Below, one piece after another: positions 9,899-17,844 of a DNA stretch of 39,450 bases; the stretch's first letter is position 1; each line of letters begins with the position of its first letter. The position numbers and the translations under genes were made by a program. The stretch is from a virus: positions 1 to 39,450 of the IMG/VR virus record IMGVR_UViG_3300021197_001667; one strand, given 5' to 3'. Under the pieces are notes generated by a model that saw only the letters and a list, made by a program, of their open reading frames with translations, was not told the origin of the DNA and ran no database searches.

Positions 9899-10288
9899 TT
9901 AAAAAACAATAATTGTAATAGGACCCGTGCCGGTAAGGGCTACGATTTCTAGTGAGTTAAGGCTTAGCCCTGGGGAAAGCTGAATAGCTGCACCAGTATT
10001 TTCAAAAGTAGTAGTGGTCTGCCAAACCTCAGTCTCTGTGGAACCGGCAATAGCATTTTTAATAGCATTGCCAACACCTGGAAGAGTGCTTAAGCTTCTG
10101 TACTTAACAAGATTGTTAATACGGTAGTCGACCTGAGCAGCAGCATCATCAGTATAGATTTGAACAGTATTTGCTGGCCAGCCAAGAATGCTAACAATAT
10201 CAAGTTTGTCGCCAGCACTAACACTGGTGATTTCTACAATGCGCTCGCCGCGCTTTGTAGTCTTAAGTGGTGTCGTGTACGTTGCCAT
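9899..10288 (-). CDS. Small putative virion protein, first gene of the fibre cassette (129 aa)
   Basis: The family is unknown. The sequence is Thr/Ile/Val-rich and beta-like, without membrane segment or cysteine, and ends with an unusually hydrophobic strand (GTGPITIIVF). It is the promoter-proximal gene of the - strand cassette, with a clear AGGAG eight bases before the ATG. The next gene starts 11 bases after its stop. A small capsid- or fibre-decorating or connector protein would fit, but nothing in the sequence decides this. Confidence 0.6.
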   Translation of the reverse strand: MATYTTPLKTTKRGERIVEITSVSAGDKLDIVSILGWPANTVQIYTDDAAAQVDYRINNLVKYRSLSTLPGVGNAIKNAIAGSTETEVWQTTTTFENTGAAIQLSPGLSLNSLEIVALTGTGPITIIVF

Positions 10289-10327
10289 GGAAAGACTCCT
10301 ATGTGTTACAAGAATGCGCGTCTATAA

Positions 10328-10357
10328 GTATTAACACCCGAAAAGACGTAAAGTCAA
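10328..10357 (-). promoter_or_regulatory. Putative sigma70-like promoter of the fibre cassette
   Basis: On the - strand, TTGACT (10357-10352) is separated by 18 bases from TAATAC (10333-10328), about 40 bases upstream of the ATG of the 129-residue gene. The divergent dnaE C-terminal gene starts at 10374, so this 85-base gap must also serve it; on that strand I see only a weak TATAAG -10-like box without a good -35. Confidence 0.4.
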
Positions 10358-10373
10358 TACGGAGAGTTAGAAA

Positions 10374-13300
10374 ATGGTTGAAGAAATTAAGAAGTATTAT
10401 CAAGAAGAAAGAGTAAATCAAATCGACCTAGATTTCCTTGAGTTCGAAGAAGAAAAAGCAACAGAAGAAGATCTAGAAATTGTTTTACATGCTATTCAGA
10501 ACAACTTTAGTTTACCAAATACCCATAACTCTTGCATGCTTTATGTAACAGGTTTGACAGATCAGTTTGATTTTGTCGAAGCCAGGTGTGATACAATCGG
10601 CGGCTCTCCTCCAGACCTAGATATTGACTGGGAGGCAAAAAAGCGCGATCTAATTGTTGAAGACATTGCCGAGCTATGGGGTAGAGATAAAGTCGCTAAC
10701 ATTATGGCTTTTGGCTCTTTGAAGCCAAAAAGCCTTACAAGGCGTTATTTTAAGATTACTGAACCTGCTCCGCCAGAGTTCTTTAACGACAATACAAGAA
10801 TTGCTTATCTTTCAAAGAAGAAGAAGCATTATGAACTTATGGATGAAGTATTGGCTTGTGTGCCGCCGCCTAAGGCTGGTAAGGAAGCTACACTTCACGA
10901 GATTATCTACGGCAACGAAAAGAAGGGTTACCCTGCTAATACTAAGCTTGTAGATAACAGTAAGTTTGCCGGTTGGCATTTGTTTGCCAACCACCTAGAG
11001 AACATGACCAGTCAGTTTGGTATTCATGCTGCTGGTGTAATTATTTCAGACAAGCCTATTTATGAAACAATTCCTATGTGGAAGAATGGCAAGTCAGAAC
11101 GTATTACTCAATTCGACATGCATGAGTGCGAGGAGTTAGGGTCCATTAAGTTTGACTTTTTGGTCATTAACAACCTAGACATTATTTCTGAAACCATTCG
11201 TTTGGTTAAGGAAAGAAAGGGTATTGAGTTTGGAAACATTTGGGATACTCCAGATGGTGACAAAAATGCATACTCTTTGTTTGCGCGCGGACTTCTTTGT
11301 GGCATCTTTCAGTTTGAAACAAGTGATGTTATCAAAGAGGCAGCTGTGCGTATGTTTCCTAGTCTAGTAGAGCAGCTGTCGGACCTGACAGCTCTTATTA
11401 GACCAGGACCATACAATGCAGGATTCTTGGACAGATATCTAAACGAAGACCCAGACTTTGGTATTCCTGAAAAGGTAAGAAAGCTTTGGGGCACTACACG
11501 AGGAGTTCTTGTCTATCAGGAACAGCTAATGGAAATGTTTGCTGTATTCTGTGGATGGGATCTACAAAAGTGTGATACTGTTCGCCGCGCTGTTGGTAAG
11601 AAAAAGGAAAAAGTGCTTAAGGCACTTTATCCTGAATTTGTAAATGACTTTACTAGTCATGGTGGCTTTAGTCAGATTCAAGCGGATTACATTTGGGAAG
11701 TAGTTCTCGGTTGTGCAGACTATCTCTTAACTAAGCTTGACTTTTCCTTTTAATCGTATTATCATTTTAACATAGCCTACAGTAAAGGATACTGTTAAAA
11801 TGCGATACGCCACCACAGCAGAACAAAACCAAGACATTGTTAGACTTTATCAGGCTGGTCACACCGGCTCTGAACTGGCAAAAATGTTTGGGTTTAAAAC
11901 TTCAAAATCAATTTACGACAGACTTAAAAAGGCTGGTATTAAGTTGCGCAGCAGCAAGGAAACAAAGCAGTTGCAAAAGACTTATAACCCTAGTTTTATG
12001 AATGTTGTAGATAGAGAATGGAAAGGATACTTTTTGGGTTTAATGTTAACCGATGGATGGGTTTCTAGCAGCAGTAATGCTGTAGCCTTAGATTTGGTTG
12101 ACGAAGACGCTATTCAGTATCTTTCTATTATGATTGGAAAGGACTACAAAACGTACAAGCATGAAGGTGGCGCAAATAGCCACCGCATTGTAATGTGCGA
12201 CAAAGTTCTTTTTGAATCTATGAATCATTTGGGTGTATGCGAGCATAAAACCTATAACTTTCAAAAGCCTAATCTTTCGCTAGAAGAAATGATTTATCTC
12301 AAGGACATTGTCCGAGGAATCATTGATGGCGATGGAACTTTTGCTTATGTCGGCGAAAACAGTATTTACTTGCGAATTACAAGCAAGACAGAAGATACTA
12401 TTCGTTGGTACGAGTGGGCCTTAAAGGTTTTAGGTTTAACAAACCTAAGAGTCAAAGAGTACACAGCACAAGATAATTCTTTGCAGTGGAAGCTTGAAAC
12501 AGGTTTGGCAGAAAACATTCAGATTCTAAAAGATTCGGTTTATCGTTCTGACTATGGTATGAAAAGAAAAAGAGCAAAGCTGTATAAGGAGCGTTGCTAG
12601 GTAACTAGCAAATGAAAACCCTATAAATTGCGGGAAACCCCTTAGAGACATAAATACCAAACCGACCGTGTAAGCGGTCGGCGGCTAGTCTAACTAACTA
12701 GGTATGGTAACAAGTTTATGTATTGGGCAATCCGCAGCCAAACCTCCTGGTAACAGGAGGGAGGTTCAGAGACTATAATTAGGGAATCCTCTTTAAAAGA
12801 GGATTATGGTATAGTCCAGACAGCAAGCCGAAAGGTGGCTAGGGAAACCTAGTGCTGTAGGTTAACAAGTCGCACAGTGTTGCTTACTCACTCATCACTT
12901 ATATCTGTGCTTATCTTAAGGCTAACTATACTGAAGAGTTTTTCTGTGCGCTTATGACTATCCGTTCTGATGTAATGGATGCACAAAGCTGGGCAGAAAA
13001 GGCACCTCAATATATTATGGAAGCTCGTGAACTAGGAGTCGTAATTGAAGCTCCGTCTGTAAATGGTAGTGACATTGGATTTACCATTAAGGGCGACACT
13101 GTATTCTTTGGACTCAATGCTATTCGTAACGTTGGTACCGGCGCCGCTAATAAGATTATTAAGGCCCGAGGAAACGTTAGATTTTCAAGTATTGAAAACT
13201 TTATTGAGAGAGTTGATACATCAAAGATCAACACCAAAGTCTTTGACGCTTTGGCAAAAGCTGGTGCCTTTGACCTTATGGGTTATAAGAGATCAGAGCT

Positions 13301-13985
13301 AATCGAAAAGACTAAAAAGTTCTACGAAGTAAAGAAGAAGACTGCAGAAGCTGCAGAAAGACTTCGAGAAATTGAGCAAAGAAAAGCTACAGATGCACAA
13401 AAGATCGCGCTTGTAGAAGAGCGTGATAATTTGCGTAAGATTGATAAAACCTTTAACAAAAAACGAAACCCAGGCCCCCCGCTGTCTATCGAAGAACGAT
13501 TCCGTCTAGATGAACTAGAAGAGATGAAGCTTCGTAAGCCAAGGCCGCTTAAACCAAAAACTATTCCCGATCCTGTAGAGATTGAGCGATTCAGAGAACT
13601 ACCAGTTTCTGTTGATGAACTAATTGAACAGGCGCATTACATTGGATGCTTCCTTGGGGAGCATCCATGTCGAGTACTTTATCCAGGTGCAGAAAGCATT
13701 TCTGCTATCTCTCAAGGATTTGAGTGTCGTGTTGCTGGTCAGATCTCAGAAATGAGAATCGTAAAAACCAAGCGAACAGGTGCGGAAATGGCCATCATGA
13801 ATATTAATGATGGCATTGATACATGTAAAGTTATTGTCTTTCCTCGTACATTTGATACATTAAGAGCCGTCGACCGTATTCCAAAATCAGGCGACATCGT
13901 TTGTATCAATGGCAAAACCCAAGTTGGACAAAGCGCTGCATTAGAAATCATCGCGAATAGTCTTGTTATCTATAGGAGTAAATAA
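10374..13985 (+). CDS. dnaE: DNA polymerase III alpha subunit, C-terminal fragment (exons 10374-11727 and 12862-13985)
   Basis: After intron removal this gene encodes 825 residues: the catalytic palm, fingers, helix-hairpin-helix region and C-terminal OB domain of DnaE. The aspartate motif GGSPPDLDID gives D81 and D83; the third catalytic Asp is D337 in SDLTALIRPGP. The exons join at codon 452 to restore YLFNKSHSVAYSLIT, one of the most conserved DnaE motifs. The C-terminal OB fold reads VAGQISEMRIV to KVIVFPRTFD. Residues 1-75 match nothing in ordinary DnaE and are acidic and helical; they must have been gained at the split. The gene has its own start and GGAGAG binding site. It cannot work without the PHP and palm part encoded at 1-1203. 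The next gene starts at its stop codon (TAATG). No proofreading exonuclease is visible nearby. Confidence 0.93.
11737..11765 (+). promoter_or_regulatory. Putative internal promoter of the intron-1 endonuclease
   Basis: TTGACT (11737-11742), a 17-base spacer and TATCAT (11760-11765) form a good sigma70-like promoter inside the intron. The expected transcription start, near 11772, lies just after the 5' arm of the start-codon hairpin. Confidence 0.5.
11764..11801 (+). promoter_or_regulatory. Hairpin sequestering the start codon of the intron-1 endonuclease
   Basis: ATTTTAACA (11764-11772) can pair with TGTTAAAAT (11793-11801), which includes the A and U of the AUG. Inside it, ACAGTA and TACTGT (11779-11784 and 11790-11795) can pair with AAGGA in the loop. 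Long transcripts through dnaE would carry the outer stem; transcripts from the internal promoter would lack its 5' arm. Confidence 0.5.
11800..12600 (+). CDS. LAGLIDADG homing endonuclease in the dnaE intron
   Basis: The 266-residue protein has an N-terminal helix-turn-helix-like region (IVRLYQAGHTGSELAKMFGF) and two LAGLIDADG motifs: LGLMLTDGW near residue 79 and VRGIIDGDGT near residue 171, each with the catalytic acidic residue. It therefore is expected to act as a monomer with two active centres and to cut intronless dnaE alleles near the FNKSHS codons, promoting spread of the intron. It lies wholly within the intron, in sense orientation. Its AAAGGA binding site and start codon sit in a hairpin, and a promoter-like element lies just upstream, pointing to expression controlled separately from dnaE. 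The target site is inferred from the intron position and not shown. Confidence 0.92.
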   Translation: MRYATTAEQNQDIVRLYQAGHTGSELAKMFGFKTSKSIYDRLKKAGIKLRSSKETKQLQKTYNPSFMNVVDREWKGYFLGLMLTDGWVSSSSNAVALDLVDEDAIQYLSIMIGKDYKTYKHEGGANSHRIVMCDKVLFESMNHLGVCEHKTYNFQKPNLSLEEMIYLKDIVRGIIDGDGTFAYVGENSIYLRITSKTEDTIRWYEWALKVLGLTNLRVKEYTAQDNSLQWKLETGLAENIQILKDSVYRSDYGMKRKRAKLYKERC

Positions 13986-15034
13986 TGTCAAAGAAGTGGA
14001 CTACCCATGAGGTACGTATTCTAGCCAATTGTATTAGCAAGGGCTGGAAGCCTAGTGTTGTTGAGAAGCATTTTCTTAACACATGGGGAATTAAGCGCTC
14101 AGCTTCTGCTATTCGCAAGAAGATTAAGCGTATGGCTAACTCATACGATGATGAGCCTGTTATCGAGCCGGCTATTGACCTAAGTGCTATCGACTACAAG
14201 GAGCGGTACGAAGAGTCACAGCGTGCGCTTGCAGCTATGCGCAATGAGGTTACTCATGTACCTCCTAGCGAGCAGACGCCTATGGACATTCTTGTTGTAG
14301 GTGATGCTCATGTTGAGCCAGACCAGGACCTCTCACGTTTTGAGATTCTTGGTAAGTTTGCTGTAGACCAGCGCCCATCAGTAATTGTTGTTATTGGTGA
14401 CTGGTTTGGACTTACTTCACTTTGTGCATACAACAGTCGTCTAGAAGTAGAAGGTGCTCGTGTTGTTGAGGACATTAAGGCTGGTAACGATGCTATCGAC
14501 ATTCTCGAAGCAGAGCTAGCTAAGGACCCAACTTACAAGCCCCGTAAGATCTACATTATGGGTAATCACGATCATCGTATTGATCGTGTTGCCGAAGAAG
14601 ATCCAAGGCTATTTGGTCTTGTCGGTACTCACTTGATGAACTGGAAGGAGAATGGATACGAGGTTTACCCGTTCCTAGCACCTTGCCGAATCAATGGGTT
14701 CCGTTTCCAGCATTACCTCTCTGCTCCTGGTGGTCGCCGTGCAATTGCAGGTGTATACCAGGGTCGTAAGCTTATGCAGGCTGTAAACTTTGAGGAGTCT
14801 GTTGTCGTTGGACATGGGCATGTTCTAGTTAACCGTGAGCTTGGACTTGCTTCTGGTAAGCGAATTCATGGCATTCAGGTTGGCAAGTTCTTCACTCATG
14901 AGGAAGAGTATGCAGGACCAGACAGCAACAATCGTTGGTGGACTGGCCTTGTTCTGTTGCGCGACTGTGTAGACAGTCAGTGTGACGTTGAGCCGTGGTC
15001 ATGGCCACGACTCGTTCGCAACTATTCAAACTGA
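13985..15034 (+). CDS. Calcineurin-like metallophosphoesterase with N-terminal DNA-binding-like region
   Basis: The protein carries the full metallophosphoesterase set: GDAH (D107, H109), GDW (D139), GNHD (193-196) and a later GHGH. These residues bind a two-metal centre that hydrolyses phosphoesters, in nucleic acids or nucleotides. Residues 1-50 (KKWTTHEVRILANCISKG then SASAIRKKIKRM) resemble a SANT/Myb or homeodomain-like helical fold, which is unusual for this family and suggests targeting to DNA. The ATG overlaps the dnaE stop (TAATG) after AGGAG, so translation is coupled to the polymerase. A DNA-processing role, perhaps repair or a nuclease supplying proofreading-like cleanup, is inference; the phosphoesterase fold is firm. 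Confidence 0.82.
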   Translation: MSKKWTTHEVRILANCISKGWKPSVVEKHFLNTWGIKRSASAIRKKIKRMANSYDDEPVIEPAIDLSAIDYKERYEESQRALAAMRNEVTHVPPSEQTPMDILVVGDAHVEPDQDLSRFEILGKFAVDQRPSVIVVIGDWFGLTSLCAYNSRLEVEGARVVEDIKAGNDAIDILEAELAKDPTYKPRKIYIMGNHDHRIDRVAEEDPRLFGLVGTHLMNWKENGYEVYPFLAPCRINGFRFQHYLSAPGGRRAIAGVYQGRKLMQAVNFEESVVVGHGHVLVNRELGLASGKRIHGIQVGKFFTHEEEYAGPDSNNRWWTGLVLLRDCVDSQCDVEPWSWPRLVRNYSN

Positions 15035-15048
15035 AAAGAGAGATAAAT

Positions 15049-15372
15049 ATGAGTAACCTACTAGGACCTAATGGTATGCCTGTTGCACCCTCAACGCGTC
15101 AGCTAACCGATCAGCAGATCGTTATGGCTCTTACGCAGCTTGAGAACATGACTAAGGGAATGATGCAGACTATCATTCAGCTTGGTCTTCACCATGAGTT
15201 CATTTACGATCGTCTAGCCCAGGCAACTGATGCCGAGGGTAAGCCGCTTGTAGAGATCGACATGACTGAGTTCCCTGCTTTTGCTGAGGAGCGTTACGCT
15301 CAGATGCAGGAGGAGCAGCAGCGTCTAATGAAGGAGCAGCAGACTCCTGAAGGTGTTGACTTTGCCGACTGA
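15049..15372 (+). CDS. Hypothetical protein, helical (107 aa)
   Basis: No family is recognised. The sequence is helical and Gln/Met/Glu-rich, with a coiled-coil-like C-terminal end (YAQMQEEQQRLMKEQQ). The ATG at 15049 after AAGAGAGAT is chosen over an upstream start at 14995 because the latter would overlap the phosphoesterase gene. The last 20 bases overlap the start of the Cas4-like nuclease gene, suggesting coupled translation. A role as small partner of the replication or recombination proteins around it is possible but not shown. Confidence 0.7.
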   Translation: MSNLLGPNGMPVAPSTRQLTDQQIVMALTQLENMTKGMMQTIIQLGLHHEFIYDRLAQATDAEGKPLVEIDMTEFPAFAEERYAQMQEEQQRLMKEQQTPEGVDFAD

Positions 15373-16579
15373 TAGACCTTGGAGCTTTTTCGAAACCGTC
15401 CTAGACGTTAGTAGAAAGAAGCGCCCTGGTGACGCAAGGTTCCCTACTCTTTGGCCTTCTGAAGCTGGTGTAGAAATCACAGCAGCTGACAACCAAAAAG
15501 AGTCTTTGGGTGCTTGTCGTCGTAAAGTATTTTTTAGGTATCTCCAGGCTGTTGTAGCCTGGGATCCAGATAAGGGAAAAGGATGGGAAAATCTTTTAGC
15601 TTCTCTAAAAGAAAACTATAAAGACGTAGACGATTACATGCGCTTTATCTGGGCGCAGGGTCAGTTGTACGAGGATTACCTAGGAGAGCAGGCTAAGCTC
15701 GCGGGTCTTTATCGTTCTGATCAGGCTCCAGTTTACATTAGAAGCCACAACGTATCAGGCAAGAGAGACATTGAAGTCCTCAATCCTGAAACAGGTAAGC
15801 AAGTAATTCTAGAGATTAAGTCTGTCTATGGGTATGGAGGAACCTTTACATTAGGTACTGATTCCGCTAGAGCCAAAGGGCAACTAGGCAAGCCAAGAGA
15901 TAGCAATCTAATGCAGATTGCTTTGTATCATTGGTGGGCTGCAAGCTGTGACGACAACTACGAAGAAAGCCGACTACTATACGGCGCTCGGGATAATGGT
16001 CGTTTTGCAGAGTACCAGGTCAAGACTGAACTCGATGAAGAGTCTGACCTAAATCGAATTTACTATCGTGGTGTTTTCCCTAACACCACAGCTTGGGTTG
16101 AAGCAGACTTTACTATTGAAGACATTCTAAGTAATTACGAGCATGTTCTAGATTGTGTTCAGGACAAAGTTGTTCCTGTTCGCGACTTTGACATGTCGTA
16201 TTCAGAAGAGCAAATGCAAAGGCTCTATGACTTAGGCAAGCTCGGTAAGACTGACGCTACTAAGTATGAAAAGATTCAGCTTAGAAAAAAGTTTAACGAG
16301 TGGGTTCTAACTATTAAAGACCTTGATGACGATTCTCTTTTGGATCAGTTGAAAAACTGGTTTGCAGAACTTACACCTACTCTTCAGAAGTTGGCTAAGA
16401 AGGCCAAGCTTTCTGAAGACGAAGCAAAGACTGCTCTTAAGAAGGCTCGTGCTTTAAACAAAAAGAAAGAACTTAAGCCATTAGAAAAAGGAGACTTTGC
16501 GTGTAATTACTGCTCTTATCAGTGGCATTGCTACAAGAGAGATGGTACACCCAAGGACTCCATAGGCTACTCACAGTAA
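15353..16579 (+). CDS. Cas4/RecB-like PD-(D/E)XK exonuclease with Fe-S cluster cysteines
   Basis: This 408-residue protein has the two hallmarks of Cas4/RecB-type nucleases. The catalytic block is intact: SGKRDIEVL gives the Asp and VILEIKSVYG the E-x-K. Four cysteines are placed as in Fe-S nucleases: C55 in ACRRKVFFRY, and C384, C387 and C393 in CNYCSYQWHC. Such enzymes degrade or resect DNA ends and act in recombination-dependent phage replication. No ATG exists before residue 90, so translation starts at GTG 15353 or a TTG just after it, with GAAGG overlapping and with coupling to the previous gene. A second related but degenerate protein is encoded at 23382. Confidence 0.85.
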   Translation: MLTLPTDRPWSFFETVLDVSRKKRPGDARFPTLWPSEAGVEITAADNQKESLGACRRKVFFRYLQAVVAWDPDKGKGWENLLASLKENYKDVDDYMRFIWAQGQLYEDYLGEQAKLAGLYRSDQAPVYIRSHNVSGKRDIEVLNPETGKQVILEIKSVYGYGGTFTLGTDSARAKGQLGKPRDSNLMQIALYHWWAASCDDNYEESRLLYGARDNGRFAEYQVKTELDEESDLNRIYYRGVFPNTTAWVEADFTIEDILSNYEHVLDCVQDKVVPVRDFDMSYSEEQMQRLYDLGKLGKTDATKYEKIQLRKKFNEWVLTIKDLDDDSLLDQLKNWFAELTPTLQKLAKKAKLSEDEAKTALKKARALNKKKELKPLEKGDFACNYCSYQWHCYKRDGTPKDSIGYSQ

Positions 16580-16591
16580 TAAGGAAAAATA

Positions 16592-16804
16592 ATGGACAGC
16601 TACTTTGTTGTTTCTCTTTACGTCGGCGATCGACTTATTAATAGATTTGGACCGTACCTAGACTTAGAGCAGGCAGCAGTTGTAGCTGACCGTTATGTAC
16701 ACGGTTGGACAAACCTTGTTACTTATGTTCTAGCAGTAGAAGAAGTGTACTACTACGACGGTAACGTCATAGTCCTAAATAAAAAGTACCAAGTTAAGGT
16801 GTAA
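16592..16804 (+). CDS. Hypothetical protein (70 aa)
   Basis: A small Tyr/Val-rich protein of unknown function, probably a compact alpha/beta fold (SYFVVSLYVGDRLINRFGP, then YYYDGNVIVLNKKYQVKV). It has no membrane segment and no cysteine. It starts 13 bases after the nuclease stop with AAGGA, and the next gene follows within 4 bases, so it belongs to the same operon. Confidence 0.75.
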   Translation: MDSYFVVSLYVGDRLINRFGPYLDLEQAAVVADRYVHGWTNLVTYVLAVEEVYYYDGNVIVLNKKYQVKV

Positions 16805-16807
16805 TAA

Positions 16808-17836
16808 ATGTTTAATCTGAAGAAGATGTACTCAGCTGATGACATTCAGCTAGTACCCACTTATGGAAAGCTGCGCAGTCGAAAGGATGCAGAACTTAAT
16901 CCTTTTATCTTTTGCTCACCAATGGATACTGTTGCAGGGTATGACCTTGTCAAGGCTCTATTGGAAGCAGGTGAATACGCGACTGTAGCAAGAAGGCTAC
17001 CAAGAGAAGAGTACATTCGTATTCTCAAGGACTTTGCTGGAAACCCGCATTGTTTCTTTTCAATTGGTGTTGGCCAGTCGTCTATCAAGGAGTTTGTTGA
17101 TCTACTCCTAGAGGCTGATGTAAAGGAACCTGTTTCAGTATGCGTTGATACAGCTCATGGGCACAGTGCTTACTGTGAAGGTACTATCAGGTATCTTCGT
17201 GCTCAAGAGTTTGTTGGACACATTATGTCTGGCAGCGTATGCACTCCTGAAGGTGCATACGATAGTTATACATGGGGCGCTAACTTTATCCGTGTGGGTA
17301 TTGGCAACGGTTCTGCTTGCAGTACTCGTCTTATGACAGGTGTTGGTGTGCCGCAGTTTTCTGCTATTGTTATGGTAAGGGAGTTTCTCTTTAATCATGA
17401 ACAGGTAGAGGATATGCCAGTCATTATTGCTGATGGTGGCATTCGAACTCCTGGTGATGTTTCTAAGTACCTCTGTGCTGGCGCAGATGCAGTCATGATG
17501 GGTAACGTACTTAGCAAGGCTCGTGAGGCCGCTGGATGGATTCCCAATGTAGATGGAGATCTTGTAAAGCGTTATCGTGGCCAGGCTAGTGCTTCTTATC
17601 AGAAGGACTTCCTTGGCAGGAAGCCTGACTGTGCTGAAGGTGTTACCTTCCCCGAAATGATGTGGGATGGAACAACTGCACTAGACATTGTCAAGAAGTA
17701 TCGAGGCGGAGTCTCTAGTACTATTTCTTATCTTGGGCTAACCTCCATGAATGAAATGGTTCCAGAAAATGTAATCTTTATTGAGGTTACTCGCTCGGGT
17801 GTTGTCGAGGCGAGTCCTCATGGTCTTAAGCGATAA
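16808..17836 (+). CDS. IMP dehydrogenase/GMP reductase family enzyme
   Basis: A 342-residue (beta/alpha)8-barrel purine enzyme acting in the cytosol. The catalytic loop reads GIGNGSACSTR with C171 as the thioimidate-forming Cys, followed by TGVGVPQFSA; the phosphate-binding blocks IADGGIRTPGDVSKYLCAGADAVMMG are also clear. There is no CBS domain between the strands, and the S-A-C-S-T-R loop is closer to GMP reductase (GMP to IMP, NADPH-dependent) than to IMP dehydrogenase, but the flap residues do not decide. It sits between a nuclease and the primase-helicase, so it probably tunes guanine nucleotide pools during phage replication. Binding site AAGGTG. Confidence 0.85.
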   Translation: MFNLKKMYSADDIQLVPTYGKLRSRKDAELNPFIFCSPMDTVAGYDLVKALLEAGEYATVARRLPREEYIRILKDFAGNPHCFFSIGVGQSSIKEFVDLLLEADVKEPVSVCVDTAHGHSAYCEGTIRYLRAQEFVGHIMSGSVCTPEGAYDSYTWGANFIRVGIGNGSACSTRLMTGVGVPQFSAIVMVREFLFNHEQVEDMPVIIADGGIRTPGDVSKYLCAGADAVMMGNVLSKAREAAGWIPNVDGDLVKRYRGQASASYQKDFLGRKPDCAEGVTFPEMMWDGTTALDIVKKYRGGVSSTISYLGLTSMNEMVPENVIFIEVTRSGVVEASPHGLKR

Positions 17837-17844
17837 GGAAGGAA

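Larger units (their letters stand above)
11728..12861 (+). mobile_element. Group I intron in dnaE, with LAGLIDADG endonuclease gene in the P1 loop
   Basis: The 5' exon ends CTCT and the intron ends in G at 12861; joining restores the FNKSHS codons exactly. The guide GGAG (12588-12591) pairs with exon CTCT with the required terminal U-G pair. It is followed at once by P2 (TTGCTAG/CTAGCAA, 12594-12611) and the core: P (12626-12641), Q (12724-12741), R (GGTTCAGAGACTATAA, from 12763) and S (GGTATAGTCC, near 12808). The endonuclease ORF lies between the 5' splice site and the guide, that is in the P1 loop, and its stop codon lies inside P2. The core is nearly identical in its conserved elements to that of the second intron in this window. 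Confidence 0.92.

Noticed and set aside
10323-10330. TATAAGTA on the + strand, similar to a T4-type late promoter box
   Set aside because: It is a single case upstream of a replication gene, not repeated before the virion genes in the window.
1072-10540. A standard split intein at the dnaE break
   Set aside because: Only isolated hints (a Cys near the N-half end, HN followed by Ser in the C-half); blocks B and F are not recognisable and the total length is too small. Kept only as a hypothesis to test.
12954-13985. Separate gene starting at the ATG at 12954
   Set aside because: The frame extends upstream through NKSHSVAYSLIT to the 3' splice site at 12862; the ATG is an internal Met of DnaE.
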